From Bog-473 sp963782415 (GTDB lineage Bacteria > Actinomycetota > Acidimicrobiia > Acidimicrobiales > RAAP-2), in the NCBI GenBank assembly GCA_963782415.1, contig CAWAJT010000007.1, forward strand, positions 372,001 to 436,000: a stretch of DNA of 64,000 nucleotides, in the 5' to 3' direction. Positions 1 through 9,112 of the stretch are shown in pieces (position 1 is the first letter of the stretch; every line of letters begins with the position of its first letter). The translations under genes and the position numbers were made by a program. The notes below the pieces were generated by a model. The model had not been told where the DNA came from, made no database searches, and saw nothing but the letters and a program-made list of their open reading frames with translations.

Positions 1-1004
1 GTCAACAGCGTGAGCACTTCCTCCCACTCAAGGTGATCCGCGATCGTCTGGACGCAGGAGATCTGGGCGACGACGCCGAGGCCGAACCGAATGGCAAAGC
101 GGCGGAGCCCGCCCACGCGGTGGCCGTGGCCGGCGTCGCGTCCGGTTACGCCCATGAGCAGCCGACCAAGGCGGACGAGGAGGCGATGGCGCGCATACTG
201 GCCGACGCGTCGCGGCGCGCCGCACGCCTGCCGGAACAACCCAGCGAGCGGCGCGGTCTGCAGGTGATGGCGGAGACCGATGTTGCAGCGCGACCTGTGG
301 CCGAGCCCACCACGTCGCGGACCGACGTGACAGCGGAACGGATACGGCGCACGCCGGCCGAACGGCGCGAGGCCGCGATGGCTTCGACCGCGCGGCCCGT
401 CGCGCCGGCGACGCCGGGCGGCGCAGATACGGTCCACTCGAGACGAGGCAACGGGACTGGCACGGGCGGCGCGCCCAGCGGCGAGCGCCCTCGACCACCC
501 GACGTCGTCGCGCCGACGAAGCCCGCACCGCCTGCAGCGGCCGATGAGGCGATGCGCAAAGGCGCAGAGCCGGCCGACGTCGACGCGCCGGCGAGTGCGC
601 CGAAGTCCAGCGCGGCGGTCACCGGTGCCAGCCTGTCCGAAGAGGAACTCTGCGCGGCCAGCGGCCTGTCACCCCAAGAGGTGGTGGGGCTGAAGGGATT
701 CGGTCTGGTGGAGTCGTTCAGCGTCGCGGGCATTGAGACCTACGACGAGGATGCGCTGGCCGTGGCGAACCTGGCCGCCGCCTTCCGGGCTTTCGGGATT
801 GAGCCGCGCCACCTGCGCCTCTACCGGAACGCGGCGGACCGGGAACTGGGTCTCATTGAGCAGGTCGTGATCCCGCTATTGCGGCAGCGGAACCCAGAAT
901 CGCGCCAGCGAGCGATAGATGGAGCGGATCAGCTGGCGGCGCTGGGGCAAACGATGCGGGCCACCCTGCTCCGCCAGGCATTGCGCCGCCATCTGGGGGG
1001 GTGA
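1..1004 (+). CDS. ftsR: FtsR-like MerR-family regulator, 5' end cut off by window edge
   Basis: The frame that stops at 1004 is open back to the first base of the window. Upstream of the GTG at 33 it reads QREHFLPLKVIRDRLDAGD, which matches the end of the MerR helix-turn-helix and dimer-helix region of actinobacterial FtsR proteins. The 33 start is therefore internal and the DNA-binding head lies outside the window. A long Ala/Pro/Arg linker follows, then from about codon 200 a conserved C-terminal domain (LSEEELCAASGLSPQEV to the end). In mycobacteria the FtsR-like gene (Rv1828) sits beside a bifunctional-nuclease-family gene, as here. The role in controlling cell-division genes is inferred from family membership. 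Confidence 0.8.
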   Translation, partial: QQREHFLPLKVIRDRLDAGDLGDDAEAEPNGKAAEPAHAVAVAGVASGYAHEQPTKADEEAMARILADASRRAARLPEQPSERRGLQVMAETDVAARPVAEPTTSRTDVTAERIRRTPAERREAAMASTARPVAPATPGGADTVHSRRGNGTGTGGAPSGERPRPPDVVAPTKPAPPAAADEAMRKGAEPADVDAPASAPKSSAAVTGASLSEEELCAASGLSPQEVVGLKGFGLVESFSVAGIETYDEDALAVANLAAAFRAFGIEPRHLRLYRNAADRELGLIEQVVIPLLRQRNPESRQRAIDGADQLAALGQTMRATLLRQALRRHLGG

Positions 1005-1037
1005 CGCGGCCCCGGGATCGGGCGCTACATTTCTCTC

Positions 1038-1538
1038 ATGGTCCGTGTGCTCCTCCGTGCTGTCCGGGTGGACCTGCAATCGAACACACCGGTACTCCTG
1101 CTGCAGGAGACCGAGGGTGAGGGTCGGACGCTGCCGATCTTTATCGGCAGCCCCGAGGCAACTGCAATCGCGTACGCCCTCCAGGGGGTCACGATGCCCC
1201 GCCCGCTCACCCACGACCTCGTGAAGGACATGCTGGGTGCTCTCGATATCAGCGTGGAACGCGTCATCATCACCGAGTTGCGTGCGTCCACGTACTATGC
1301 GGAGATGCATTTGCTGCGCGGCGAGGAGCGCACCGTCGTTTCGAGCCGTCCGTCCGACGCGGTCGCGGTCGCCGTGCGGACCGAGTCGCCGCTCTTCGTG
1401 TCGGACGAGTTGATGGAGTCCGAAGGGATCATCCTGGCGCTCGATGTCGACGAGGAAGAGGACGACACTCCTGACGAACTGGTCGGGCAGTTCCGGCAGT
1501 TCCTCGACTCCGTTCGACCAGAGGACTTTGAAGGGTGA
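1038..1538 (+). CDS. Bifunctional nuclease family protein (DUF151)
   Basis: This 166-residue protein matches the DUF151/BFN family along its length. Recognisable blocks are LPIFIGSPEATAIAYALQG near residues 33-51, RPLTHDLVKDML near 55-66, and SSRPSDAVAVAVR near 98-110. It ends in an acidic tail (DVDEEEDD). Plant members have been reported to have DNase and RNase activity; the bacterial role is not settled. The gene follows the FtsR-like gene by 33 bases, the same pairing as Rv1828-Rv1829. Its stop overlaps the next start (GTGA), so the next gene is probably translationally coupled. Confidence 0.85.
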   Translation: MVRVLLRAVRVDLQSNTPVLLLQETEGEGRTLPIFIGSPEATAIAYALQGVTMPRPLTHDLVKDMLGALDISVERVIITELRASTYYAEMHLLRGEERTVVSSRPSDAVAVAVRTESPLFVSDELMESEGIILALDVDEEEDDTPDELVGQFRQFLDSVRPEDFEG

Positions 1539-2155
1539 CGCTGCGTGGCTGGGCGCTCGCCCTCATGGCGGGCGCAGCCGTGGTTCTCGCGGCCTGCGGC
1601 AGTAGCCCCAGCACGCCGAAGAACAAGCACAGCACCACGACCACCCGCGCCTCGACATCGACCTCGACGACGTCGTCTTCGACCACGACGACCTCGGGGT
1701 CGGCGACCACCACGTCGGTCGCCGGCACGACCGCCTGTACGCGCATTACGGCGTCGCCGGGCGCGGGCCAGGGCGCGGCCGGCACGATCACCGGCTTCGT
1801 CACGATCACCAACGCGGGTACCACTCCGTGCACGGTCGACGGCTATCCCACCATGGCCCTCTTCTCCGGCAGCGGGGCGCCGATCACGGTGACGATCGTG
1901 AACGGATTGTCGGTCACCGTCTCCCCGTCGGCCAACGCACCGCCATCGTCGTTCTCGGTGGCGCCGTCGGCGACGGCACAGTTCGCCTATCAGTTCTCCG
2001 ATGTGCCGGTCGGCGCGGAAACGAGTTGCCCCACCTCCGAGGCCGTGAGCGTCACCATGCCGGGGTCGTCGACGGCCTCGCCGTCGTTCCAGTTGGCCAT
2101 CGGACCGTGCGGCAACGGGACGATCAGGGTGTCACCCGTCTACGCCGGCCGCTGA
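1535..2155 (+). CDS. Secreted lipoprotein, DUF4232-like
   Basis: The GTG start lies within the stop of the preceding gene. The protein has a short basic start, a hydrophobic stretch and a lipobox ending LAAC with Cys at about residue 21, so it should be lipidated and held on the outer face of the membrane. A Ser/Thr-only linker (residues ~32-65) follows. The rest (about 66-206) is a beta-rich domain with four Cys, including TPCTVDGYP and IGPCGNG, and resembles DUF4232 domains of actinobacterial lipoproteins. No enzymatic motif is visible and the function is unknown. It is followed at once by a strong inverted repeat likely to be a terminator. Confidence 0.7.
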   Translation: MTLRGWALALMAGAAVVLAACGSSPSTPKNKHSTTTTRASTSTSTTSSSTTTTSGSATTTSVAGTTACTRITASPGAGQGAAGTITGFVTITNAGTTPCTVDGYPTMALFSGSGAPITVTIVNGLSVTVSPSANAPPSSFSVAPSATAQFAYQFSDVPVGAETSCPTSEAVSVTMPGSSTASPSFQLAIGPCGNGTIRVSPVYAGR

Positions 2156-2158
2156 GGG

Positions 2159-2204
2159 CTGATCCCTGCGACGGCAGCACGCCGGCTCCCGGCGCAGGGA
2201 TCAG
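2159..2204. terminator. Bidirectional terminator hairpin between convergent genes
   Basis: The arms CTGATCCCTGCG (2159-2170) and CGCAGGGATCAG (2193-2204) pair perfectly over 12 bp around a 22-base loop that contains a smaller GCCGG/CCGGC hairpin. It lies between the lipoprotein gene and the convergent reductase gene and overlaps the stop of the latter. There is no clear T-run, so termination efficiency is uncertain. Confidence 0.65.
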
Positions 2205-3196
2205 GCGGTCAGAGCGGGGTTGACCAGAATGCGCCCACGCACCGCGGCATCGAGCACGCGATCGAGGGCGACCGTCAGTCCGTCGAGCCCGATCTCCTCG
2301 TTGACCATCTCCTCGCAGTGCTGCAGCGGGAACGCCTCGGCCATGTCGTTCCAGAGCTCGCGCCGCTCCGCAATGGGGTTCGCCACTGTGTCAATCCCGA
2401 GCAGGGCGACACCGCGCACGATGAACGGATAGACGGTCGTCGCCAGTTCGTTGCCACCAGTGAGCCCGCTGGCCGCCACCGCACCGCCATAGCGCACTGT
2501 GCGGAGCGCCTCGGCCAGCGCGCGGCCGCCCACACAGTCGACGACGCCGGCCCATAGCTGTGGTCCGAGGGTGCGTCCGTCGTCCTCGGTGAACTCACGC
2601 CCCACCGTGCGTGATGCACCGAGGTCCTTCAGGTAGTCGTGTTCCGCCGTCTTCCCCGACGACGCCACGACCTCGTAGCCTGCATGGGCCAGCAGGGCCA
2701 CCGCCGCGCTGCCGACGCCACCGGATGCACCGGTGACGAGGATCGGTCCGTCGTCGGGTGTCGTGCCGTGCTGGACGAGCCTACGCAGGGACAGCAACGC
2801 GGTGTAGCCGGCGAGCCCGATGATGGCCGCCGTGCGGCAACTGAGGGCGTCGGGGAGTGGCACGACCCAGTCGGCCGGCACCCGGGCATAGGCGGCAAAG
2901 CCCCCGTGGCGGTCCACGCCGAGGTCGTAGCCCTGGACCAAGACGCGTTGTCCGGGCGTGAACTGGGGACTGGTGCTCTCCTCGACGCATCCGGTCAGCT
3001 CCACTCCGGGGACGAGTGGGAAGACGCGTGCGACGCGGTTGCCGGGGCGCGTGACCATGGCGTCCTTGAAGTTGATGGCCGACCACTCTACGCGGACGAG
3101 CACCTCTCCCTCCGGGAGGTCGGTGTCGGCCAGCTGGACCACTGCGGGCCGGATGACCGCCCCGGCCTTCGACAGGAGATAGGCCGTGAAGCGCAC
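2201..3196 (-). CDS. acuI: Acrylyl-CoA reductase (AcuI/YhdH family MDR oxidoreductase)
   Basis: This 331-residue zinc-free medium-chain dehydrogenase/reductase is predicted to use NADPH to reduce acrylyl-CoA to propionyl-CoA or a related enoyl-CoA. The N-terminal GroES-like half carries WSAINFKDAM and PGVELTG. The cofactor-binding half has TGASGGVGSAAVALL, with KDLGASRTVG following. The start was set at GTG 3196 (VRFTAYLLS), where family similarity begins; a longer frame reaches 3388 but runs into the divergent gene and reads as non-coding. Length fits the family (about 325-330). Substrate assignment rests on similarity only. Confidence 0.8.
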   Translation of the reverse strand: MRFTAYLLSKAGAVIRPAVVQLADTDLPEGEVLVRVEWSAINFKDAMVTRPGNRVARVFPLVPGVELTGCVEESTSPQFTPGQRVLVQGYDLGVDRHGGFAAYARVPADWVVPLPDALSCRTAAIIGLAGYTALLSLRRLVQHGTTPDDGPILVTGASGGVGSAAVALLAHAGYEVVASSGKTAEHDYLKDLGASRTVGREFTEDDGRTLGPQLWAGVVDCVGGRALAEALRTVRYGGAVAASGLTGGNELATTVYPFIVRGVALLGIDTVANPIAERRELWNDMAEAFPLQHCEEMVNEEIGLDGLTVALDRVLDAAVRGRILVNPALTA

Positions 3197-3264
3197 CGGC
3201 TCACTGTAGAGGCCGGCGGCGTCCGCTTCCGCCGCATGCCGCCCGCACCGGGTACGTTCGCACG

Positions 3265-5259
3265 GTGACCACAATGGAGGGGTACGGGGGTTGGGCCTCG
3301 CCACTGTCCGCGTCCGAGGTTGCTCGCGCCAAGGTCTCGCTCTCGGACCTCTGCTCGGACGGTGATGCGCTCTATTGGCTGGAGTCACGTCCGTCCGAGG
3401 CGGGCCGGACCGTCGTGGTGCGAGCCGGTCCCCGGGGCATCACGGATCACTCGCCGGCCGATGTCAGCATCCGCGGCCGCGTCAACGAATACGGCGGTGG
3501 CGCACTCTGCCTCGTTCCGACAGGATCCTCGGGTGCCATCGCCTACGTGAACCAGGCTGACCAGCGCGTGTGGCTGTACCGCGGGCCCGGCACCGACGAC
3601 CCGGTGGCCCTCAGCGCAGCGCCACCCCCGGGCGAGTCGCACAATCACGCCGGTCTGAGCGCCACGACCGACGGCGACTGGGTGCTTGCCGTCCGCGAGG
3701 TCCATCGCGAGGGATCACACCATCCCGTGCGCACTGTGGTGGCGCTGTCGACGCGCGCCCCAGAGCCGTGTGCGAGCACGCTGCTCGACGGGCACGACTT
3801 CTTCGGGACCCCGGTGGCGCACCCGGCGGGGGACCGAGTGGCGGTCGTCGCGTGGGACCACCCGGACATGCCATGGGACGCATCGCTGCTCGTCGTCGTG
3901 CCTTTGACGCGACAGGCCTGCCCGGCCCACGCCGACCAGCGCGCGCACGAGGTCCTCGCCCCGGCCGGCGCCGCCACGTCGGTCGCCGGCGGTTCCGGTG
4001 AGTCGATCGGACAGCCCGCCTGGCGACGCGACAGCTCGTTGCGCTTCGTCTCGGACCGCAGCGGTTGGTGGCAGCCCTACAGTGCGAGCCCGCCGACGGT
4101 TGCGACGCCAGCGATGAGCGGCGGCGACGCCGAACCGTTGCTCCTGGTCGCGGACGAGGCCGAGTACCACGGGCCCGATTGGGTGCTGGGGCAGCACACC
4201 ATGGCCGAGCAATCCGACGGCATGCTGGTGGCGCGCCGCACGGCGGCGGGCCAGGACGCCATCGTCGTCATCGCCCCGGCACCGGGCGAATCGTCACCGA
4301 AACCAATCGACCAACCGTGCGTTTCCATCTCCGCCCTGTGTGCCCATCAGGACGGGGTGGCGCTGATCGGGAGCACCGCTGCTGCGCCATCTAACGTCTG
4401 GGTCTGGACGCCGACGAGCGGGGCGCGACCGATCCGGCCGCAACCCGACCTGCCCCTGCGGGGCGCCGACGTGGCCGTCGGGGAGCCCTTCGCTCTCACC
4501 GGACGGTCGGGCCGCCGGGTGCACGGTCGGTTGTACCGGCCCACGCTGCACGACACCACCGGTCCCGCGGCGAGCGCGCCGCCGTTGATCGTGTGGTGCC
4601 ACGGTGGTCCGACGTCGTCAGCCCAGGCGGGGCTCGACCTCACCGTGCAGTTCTTCACGAGCAGGGGCTTCGCCGTGGCCGCTGTCGACTACGCCGGGAG
4701 CTCGGGGTATGGGCGGGCCTATCGCAACGCACTCTGGGGTGCGTGGGGCGTCGCCGATTCGGACGACTGTCTCGATGCCGCACGCCACCTGGCGGCACAG
4801 GGCGAGATCGATGGTGTGCGCATGGCCATCCGGGGCGGCAGCGCCGGCGGTATGACGGCGCTCAATGCACTGGCGGCCGGGGAGGGGTTCGCTGCCTGCG
4901 CGTCGTGGTATGGGGTCACCGACCTCTTGGGCCTGGTGGCGACCACGCACGACTTCGAGGCGCACTACACCGATCGGCTGGTCGGACCGCTGCCCGAGGC
5001 CCGTGCACTGTACGAAGAGCGTTCGCCCGTCAACCGCGCCGCCTCCATGCGAGGCGCCGTCCTCTTGCTGCAGGGCAGCGAGGACCCCGTCGTCCCACCG
5101 GCCCAGGCCGAGGGCATGCGCGCCGCCCTGCGGGCCGCAGGCACCCCGTGCGAGCTGGAGTTCTTCGAGGGCGAGGGACACGGCTTCCGGCGTGGGGACA
5201 CCCTGACCGCATGCCTAGAGGCCGAATTGGCGTTCTACCGCAGGTACCTCCACCTCTAG
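3265..5259 (+). CDS. S9 family (prolyl oligopeptidase-like) peptidase
   Basis: The 664-residue protein has an N-terminal beta-propeller-like region (about 1-400) and a C-terminal alpha/beta-hydrolase domain. The nucleophile sits in GGSAGG (Ser526), with Asp607 in GSEDPVVPP and His639 in GEGHGF, giving a complete catalytic triad. The oxyanion-region motif WCHGGPTSSA precedes them. This is the architecture of acylaminoacyl peptidases and dipeptidyl peptidases (S9C-like). No signal peptide is seen, so it is probably cytoplasmic and clears peptides. The start is GTG 3265 or ATG 3274; neither has a strong ribosome-binding site. It diverges from the AcuI-like gene across 68 bases. Confidence 0.85.
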   Translation: MTTMEGYGGWASPLSASEVARAKVSLSDLCSDGDALYWLESRPSEAGRTVVVRAGPRGITDHSPADVSIRGRVNEYGGGALCLVPTGSSGAIAYVNQADQRVWLYRGPGTDDPVALSAAPPPGESHNHAGLSATTDGDWVLAVREVHREGSHHPVRTVVALSTRAPEPCASTLLDGHDFFGTPVAHPAGDRVAVVAWDHPDMPWDASLLVVVPLTRQACPAHADQRAHEVLAPAGAATSVAGGSGESIGQPAWRRDSSLRFVSDRSGWWQPYSASPPTVATPAMSGGDAEPLLLVADEAEYHGPDWVLGQHTMAEQSDGMLVARRTAAGQDAIVVIAPAPGESSPKPIDQPCVSISALCAHQDGVALIGSTAAAPSNVWVWTPTSGARPIRPQPDLPLRGADVAVGEPFALTGRSGRRVHGRLYRPTLHDTTGPAASAPPLIVWCHGGPTSSAQAGLDLTVQFFTSRGFAVAAVDYAGSSGYGRAYRNALWGAWGVADSDDCLDAARHLAAQGEIDGVRMAIRGGSAGGMTALNALAAGEGFAACASWYGVTDLLGLVATTHDFEAHYTDRLVGPLPEARALYEERSPVNRAASMRGAVLLLQGSEDPVVPPAQAEGMRAALRAAGTPCELEFFEGEGHGFRRGDTLTACLEAELAFYRRYLHL

Positions 5260-5317
5260 GATCGAGCGCGGGGGTTCTGTCACCGCAGCCCCCCTGTGTG
5301 CGAGGCTTCTACCACCG

Positions 5318-6706
5318 ATGCTGAACGAGTCCACGACGACGCCCCCGAGTTGGTCTGCCCCTCTGGTGGAGCTGTGGCAGGGCTTGGTGGAGCGCGCCAA
5401 GCGGATCCCGCCGGAACTGGGTGACGCGTTGCTCTACGGGGTCAGCGCACTGTTCACGCTCCTCACCATCTACACCTCGACCAACGCGCTGTACGAGGTC
5501 TGGGGACGCATGGCGCTGTTGCCCTTTGCATTCGGCGCGGTCGCCTCGGGCATCTTGGCCTGGACCGTGCACCGTGCCCGCTGCCGGCAAGCGGGTCAGC
5601 AGCTCACGCCGCGCCAGCACAAGCGTGCATGGGTTACGCGGATCGTGGTGGCGATCGGCGTCTTCGTCGGCTCTCTCGCCATTCCGCTCGGCTTCGAGAT
5701 CCTATGGCGATTCGACGGGGTGGCCGGATCCCACCTGCAGCCCGAAGTCACCGCCGTCGAGGTCGGTGGGCAGGACCTCGTGCGGGGTCAGGACCCGTAC
5801 ATCCCGTTGGTGCGACTGCATCACGCGGTGAAGTACCACGCACCCGGCGAGCCGGACTTCTCGGGCTTCTTGCCATACCTGCCGCTGATGGCCGTCGCCG
5901 GTATCCCGAGTGAGATCTGGCCGAACAACGGACTGAGCGACGCGCGGATCTTCTTCTGTTTGACCACGCTCGGGGTGGCGGCGGTCGCCCTCTATATGTG
6001 CCGAGCCAGTGGCCGGCGCAAGATCCGTGCCGTGCAGGCACTCATCATCCTCCCGCTGGCTTCGCTCCCCCTGGCGACGGGGGGTGACGACATCCCTGTC
6101 GTGGCGTTCCTCCTCCTCGCGGTGGTGCTGGCCCAGCGACGTCGACCCCTCGCGTCGGGCATCGTCTTCGGCATTGCCTCGGCCATGAAGTTCACCGCTT
6201 GGCCGCTGGCCGTCCTGGCTCTCTTCGCCGCGCGCGGCCGCAACGGCGAACGCCGCCCGCTCCGCATGCTCGCCGGCATCATCGTGGTGGCGGTCCCGGC
6301 CATCTTCCCCTTCGCGCTGCGCGGCCCCTTTGCGTTGATCGACGACGTGGTGCTCTTCCCACTCGGCCTCAGTGCGATTCCGACGACGGCTGCGAGCGCC
6401 CTGCCTGGTCACGTGCTCGTCAGCGCATTCCCGTCGCTCAGCCGCGCCCTGCCCCTGTCTGTGGGCATCATCTTGACCGTGCTCCTGGCGCGCCATCTCT
6501 ACCGCCACACGCCCAGCACCGCAGCAGAAGTGAGCATGATCTCCGGTGTCGTCATGTCGGCGCTCATCCTGCTCGCCCCGGATCCGCGTATCGGCTACCT
6601 GGTGTATCCGATCAACTTCTTCGTGTGGGCGTACCTCTTGGCCGAGCCGGCCAAGAGGTCGGAGGATTTCCACGCTGATGCCGCCGTCAGCGCCACGCAA
6701 CGCTGA
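5318..6706 (+). CDS. Polytopic membrane protein, GT87-like (GT-C) glycosyltransferase candidate
   Basis: The 462-residue protein has roughly ten to eleven hydrophobic segments after a 40-residue N-terminus. Between early helices there is a loop with VRGQDPYIPL and FLPYLPLMAV, and later KFTAWPLAVLALFAARGR. These recall the GxDPY, YPP and K(F/P)xxWxL features of GT87-type polyprenyl-phosphate-mannose transferases. If so it would transfer sugars from a lipid carrier on the outer face of the membrane. The motif match is partial and substrate unknown; a membrane protein of unknown function is the safe call. Confidence 0.5.
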   Translation: MLNESTTTPPSWSAPLVELWQGLVERAKRIPPELGDALLYGVSALFTLLTIYTSTNALYEVWGRMALLPFAFGAVASGILAWTVHRARCRQAGQQLTPRQHKRAWVTRIVVAIGVFVGSLAIPLGFEILWRFDGVAGSHLQPEVTAVEVGGQDLVRGQDPYIPLVRLHHAVKYHAPGEPDFSGFLPYLPLMAVAGIPSEIWPNNGLSDARIFFCLTTLGVAAVALYMCRASGRRKIRAVQALIILPLASLPLATGGDDIPVVAFLLLAVVLAQRRRPLASGIVFGIASAMKFTAWPLAVLALFAARGRNGERRPLRMLAGIIVVAVPAIFPFALRGPFALIDDVVLFPLGLSAIPTTAASALPGHVLVSAFPSLSRALPLSVGIILTVLLARHLYRHTPSTAAEVSMISGVVMSALILLAPDPRIGYLVYPINFFVWAYLLAEPAKRSEDFHADAAVSATQR

Positions 6707-6759
6707 ACACCTGCCTCGTCCGGCGCGTGGCCGCGGCTGCCGGTGCCCCGCGCTGATCC

Positions 6760-7365
6760 CTATTCGGGGTCGGGTACCTGGAAGAGGCGGACGGTGAAGT
6801 CGGTGACGCCCCGGGGAGGTCCGCCCTTACGGAACGTCGTGGGTGACACGGTGGCGCCCATCTCCCAGTAGTAGCCGTCGGAGCCGGCGAGCTTGCCCAG
6901 AACCTCGAGGGCCCCGGGGTTGTTGGCCGCTGGGCCCTTGTCGAAGACCTGCCACCCCTGGAGTTTCATGTCGGCGACGAAGAAGGAGAGGAGGGCGGCC
7001 TGCGATTCTCCGGAGCGGAACACGACCTGCGAGTCGAACTGGTCGGCACCGCCGCTGTTGTTCTGATGGGAGACGCGGGATGAGCCCGGCGGCACGAAGA
7101 CGGCGTTCACGATGTTGTTCGGCGGGCCGCCCACGCTCGCGATCGGCTTGAGCAGCGCCGCGGCCGGCACGGCCTGCAGCGCGGCGCCGGGCACGCTCAG
7201 GGCGGCGTCGGAGTGGTTGACCGCCGCCGGCGATTTTGTCGAGACGATCCCGATGGTGACAAAGACGACGACGATCAGCGCGGCCAGGCCGACGACGATC
7301 ATCGCGGGCCGCATGGAGACGCCCCCGGGCGTCGGGGGTCGCCGTGGTCCAGATCCCTCACTCAT
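6760..7365 (-). CDS. Hypothetical membrane-anchored extracytoplasmic protein
   Basis: This 201-residue protein has a short cytoplasmic N-terminus rich in Pro and Gly, one transmembrane segment (about residues 20-43, AMIVVGLAALIVVVFVTIG), and an outside domain of about 155 residues. I do not recognise the domain. It contains NNSGGADQFDSQVVFRSGES and QGWQVFDKGPA, which suggests a compact alpha/beta fold. It lies 12 bases upstream of thiD on the same strand in gene order, so the two may be co-transcribed, but no thiamine role is evident. Confidence 0.65.
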   Translation of the reverse strand: MSEGSGPRRPPTPGGVSMRPAMIVVGLAALIVVVFVTIGIVSTKSPAAVNHSDAALSVPGAALQAVPAAALLKPIASVGGPPNNIVNAVFVPPGSSRVSHQNNSGGADQFDSQVVFRSGESQAALLSFFVADMKLQGWQVFDKGPAANNPGALEVLGKLAGSDGYYWEMGATVSPTTFRKGGPPRGVTDFTVRLFQVPDPE

Positions 7366-7377
7366 GGCTCGACCAGC

Positions 7378-8196
7378 CTACGACGGTGCCGACCACCCGA
7401 AATGGTCGAGGGGGCCATGACCCGAGCCGAGCTGCCAGTCGGCGCCCCCTGCCAGGGCACACGCCACGAATTGCTTCGCCAGCCTGAGCGCATCGGGCAC
7501 GTCCGCTCCCCGAGCCAGGTGGGCCGCCACGGCGGCCGACAGCGAGCAGCCGGTGCCGTGGTCGTTCCCGGTGGCGACCCGTTCGGCCGCCAGGACGACG
7601 ATCCCTTCGGGGCCCGCCACGACGTCATCGGCTGACTCGGTGAGGTGGCCTCCCTTCACGACCGCGTATCGGGCGCCGGTTGCCCTGATCCGCTCGGCCA
7701 CGGCGATCCGCGCCTCGAGCGAGCGGAGGGAGTCGACGTCCGTATCACCCAGCACGGCCGCCTCGCGAAGGTTCGGCGTCACGACCAGCGCGTGGGGGAT
7801 GAGGCGCTCCAGGTACGCCGCAACCCCCGCTGGCTCCAACAGGGGGTGTCCGGTCGACGACACCAACACGGGGTCCACCACGAGGTGGGGGAGGAGGCCG
7901 CGCTCGGCCAGATCGGCCACGGTCAACACGATGGCGGCCGTGGCAAGCATCCCGGTCTTGACGCTGCGCACCGTGAAGTCGTCGAGGACGGTCTCGACCT
8001 GCGTGCGCACGAACGCCGGCTCCAACGTCACGACGTCCCGTACGGCGGCCGTGTTCTGGGCCGTCACCGCAGCGAGGGCGCAGGTGCCGTATACCCCCAA
8101 CGCGGCGAAGGTCTTGAGGTCGGCCTGGACGCCCGCACCTCCGCCCGAGTCGGAGCCGGCGATGGTGAGCGCGACGGGAGGAGTCGGATCCGGCAC
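7378..8196 (-). CDS. thiD: Hydroxymethylpyrimidine/phosphomethylpyrimidine kinase
   Basis: ThiD phosphorylates HMP and HMP-P to the pyrimidine diphosphate used in thiamine synthesis. The N-terminus TIAGSDSGGGAGVQADLK is the family signature, followed by VTAQNT and VKTGMLA, with the anion-hole/ATP motif GNDHGTGCSLSAA near the C-terminus. The start was placed at GTG 8196 (VPDPTPPVALTIAG), giving 272 residues, the usual size; the frame runs to 8397 but the added part overlaps thiG. It diverges from thiG across 17 bases, so the two probably share a control region. No TPP riboswitch is seen in the gap. Confidence 0.9.
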   Translation of the reverse strand: MPDPTPPVALTIAGSDSGGGAGVQADLKTFAALGVYGTCALAAVTAQNTAAVRDVVTLEPAFVRTQVETVLDDFTVRSVKTGMLATAAIVLTVADLAERGLLPHLVVDPVLVSSTGHPLLEPAGVAAYLERLIPHALVVTPNLREAAVLGDTDVDSLRSLEARIAVAERIRATGARYAVVKGGHLTESADDVVAGPEGIVVLAAERVATGNDHGTGCSLSAAVAAHLARGADVPDALRLAKQFVACALAGGADWQLGSGHGPLDHFGWSAPS

Positions 8197-8213
8197 CGAG
8201 CCACCATAGGCGG

Positions 8214-9071
8214 ATGCCGGGGTATCGTCGTCCGGTGACGCGCAACGACGCCGGTCCTCTCGTGCCCGCGGCGGCGGAGCGCGCACTGTGCATCGCCGGC
8301 GAGGTGCTCCCCTCGCGGCTCTTGGTCGGCACGGGCGGCATGACCAGTCTCGACGTGCTCGGTGCGGCGCTGCGCGCTTCGGGAGCCGCCATGGCAACGG
8401 TCGCTGTCCGGCGCGTCGAAGCCGCAGGCCGAGGGTCGCTGCTCTCGCTGCTCAACGACCTCGGCGTCCGCGTGCTGCCCAACACCGCCGGATGCGCCAC
8501 CGCGTCGGAGGCCGTGCTCACCGCCAAGTTGGCGCGTGATGCCTTCGAGACCGACTGGGTCAAGCTGGAGGTCATCGGCGACGAGCGCACGTTGCTGCCC
8601 GACGCCGTCGAACTCCTCGACGCCGCCGAGCAACTGGCCGAGGACGGCTTCGTCGTGTTGCCGTACACGACTGACGATCCCGTGCTCGCCTTCCGCCTGC
8701 AGCAAGTGGGTTGCGCCGCGGTGATGCCGCTCGGCTCGCCGATCGGCAGCGGTCTCGGCATCCGAAACCCGCACAACATCGCGCTGGTCCGCGAGGCGGT
8801 CGACGTCCCGGTCATCCTCGATGCCGGCATCGGCACCGCCTCTGACGCCGCGCTCGCCATGGAGTTGGGGTGTGACGGTGTCCTGGTGGCGACGGCCGTC
8901 AACCGGGCGCACGACCCGGTCGCCATGGCTCGGGCCATGCGCCTCGCCGTCCAGGCCGGTGTCGAGGCGAGGCAGGCGGGGCGCATTCCCGTCCGCTTCT
9001 ATGCCGAGCCCTCCAGCCCGCTGGAAGGACGAGCCGACCTGGCTACGGGAGGAGTCCCCCCCGGTTCTTGA
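8214..9071 (+). CDS. thiG: Thiazole synthase
   Basis: ThiG condenses deoxyxylulose-5-phosphate, dehydroglycine and ThiS-thiocarboxylate to the thiazole phosphate of thiamine. Family blocks are present: LLVGTGGMTSL, VAVRRVEAAG, LPNTAGCATASEA, DWVKLEVIGD with the Schiff-base Lys (codon 117 from the ATG), VMPLGSPIGSGLGIRNP, and DAGIGTASDAALAMELGCDGVL. The start may be ATG 8214 or GTG 8235; similarity begins after both. A C-terminal tail of about 25 residues goes beyond the barrel. No thiS, thiO or thiH lies in the window, so the sulfur carrier must be encoded elsewhere. Confidence 0.93.
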   Translation: MPGYRRPVTRNDAGPLVPAAAERALCIAGEVLPSRLLVGTGGMTSLDVLGAALRASGAAMATVAVRRVEAAGRGSLLSLLNDLGVRVLPNTAGCATASEAVLTAKLARDAFETDWVKLEVIGDERTLLPDAVELLDAAEQLAEDGFVVLPYTTDDPVLAFRLQQVGCAAVMPLGSPIGSGLGIRNPHNIALVREAVDVPVILDAGIGTASDAALAMELGCDGVLVATAVNRAHDPVAMARAMRLAVQAGVEARQAGRIPVRFYAEPSSPLEGRADLATGGVPPGS

Positions 9072-9112
9072 ATTCCATTCGGGCCGATCGCCATCCGGGT
9101 TGACCCCGTAGG

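Noticed and set aside
33..1004. Start of the FtsR-like gene at GTG 33
   Set aside because: The frame is open to the window edge, and the codons upstream encode conserved FtsR sequence (HFLPLKVIR), so this is not the start.
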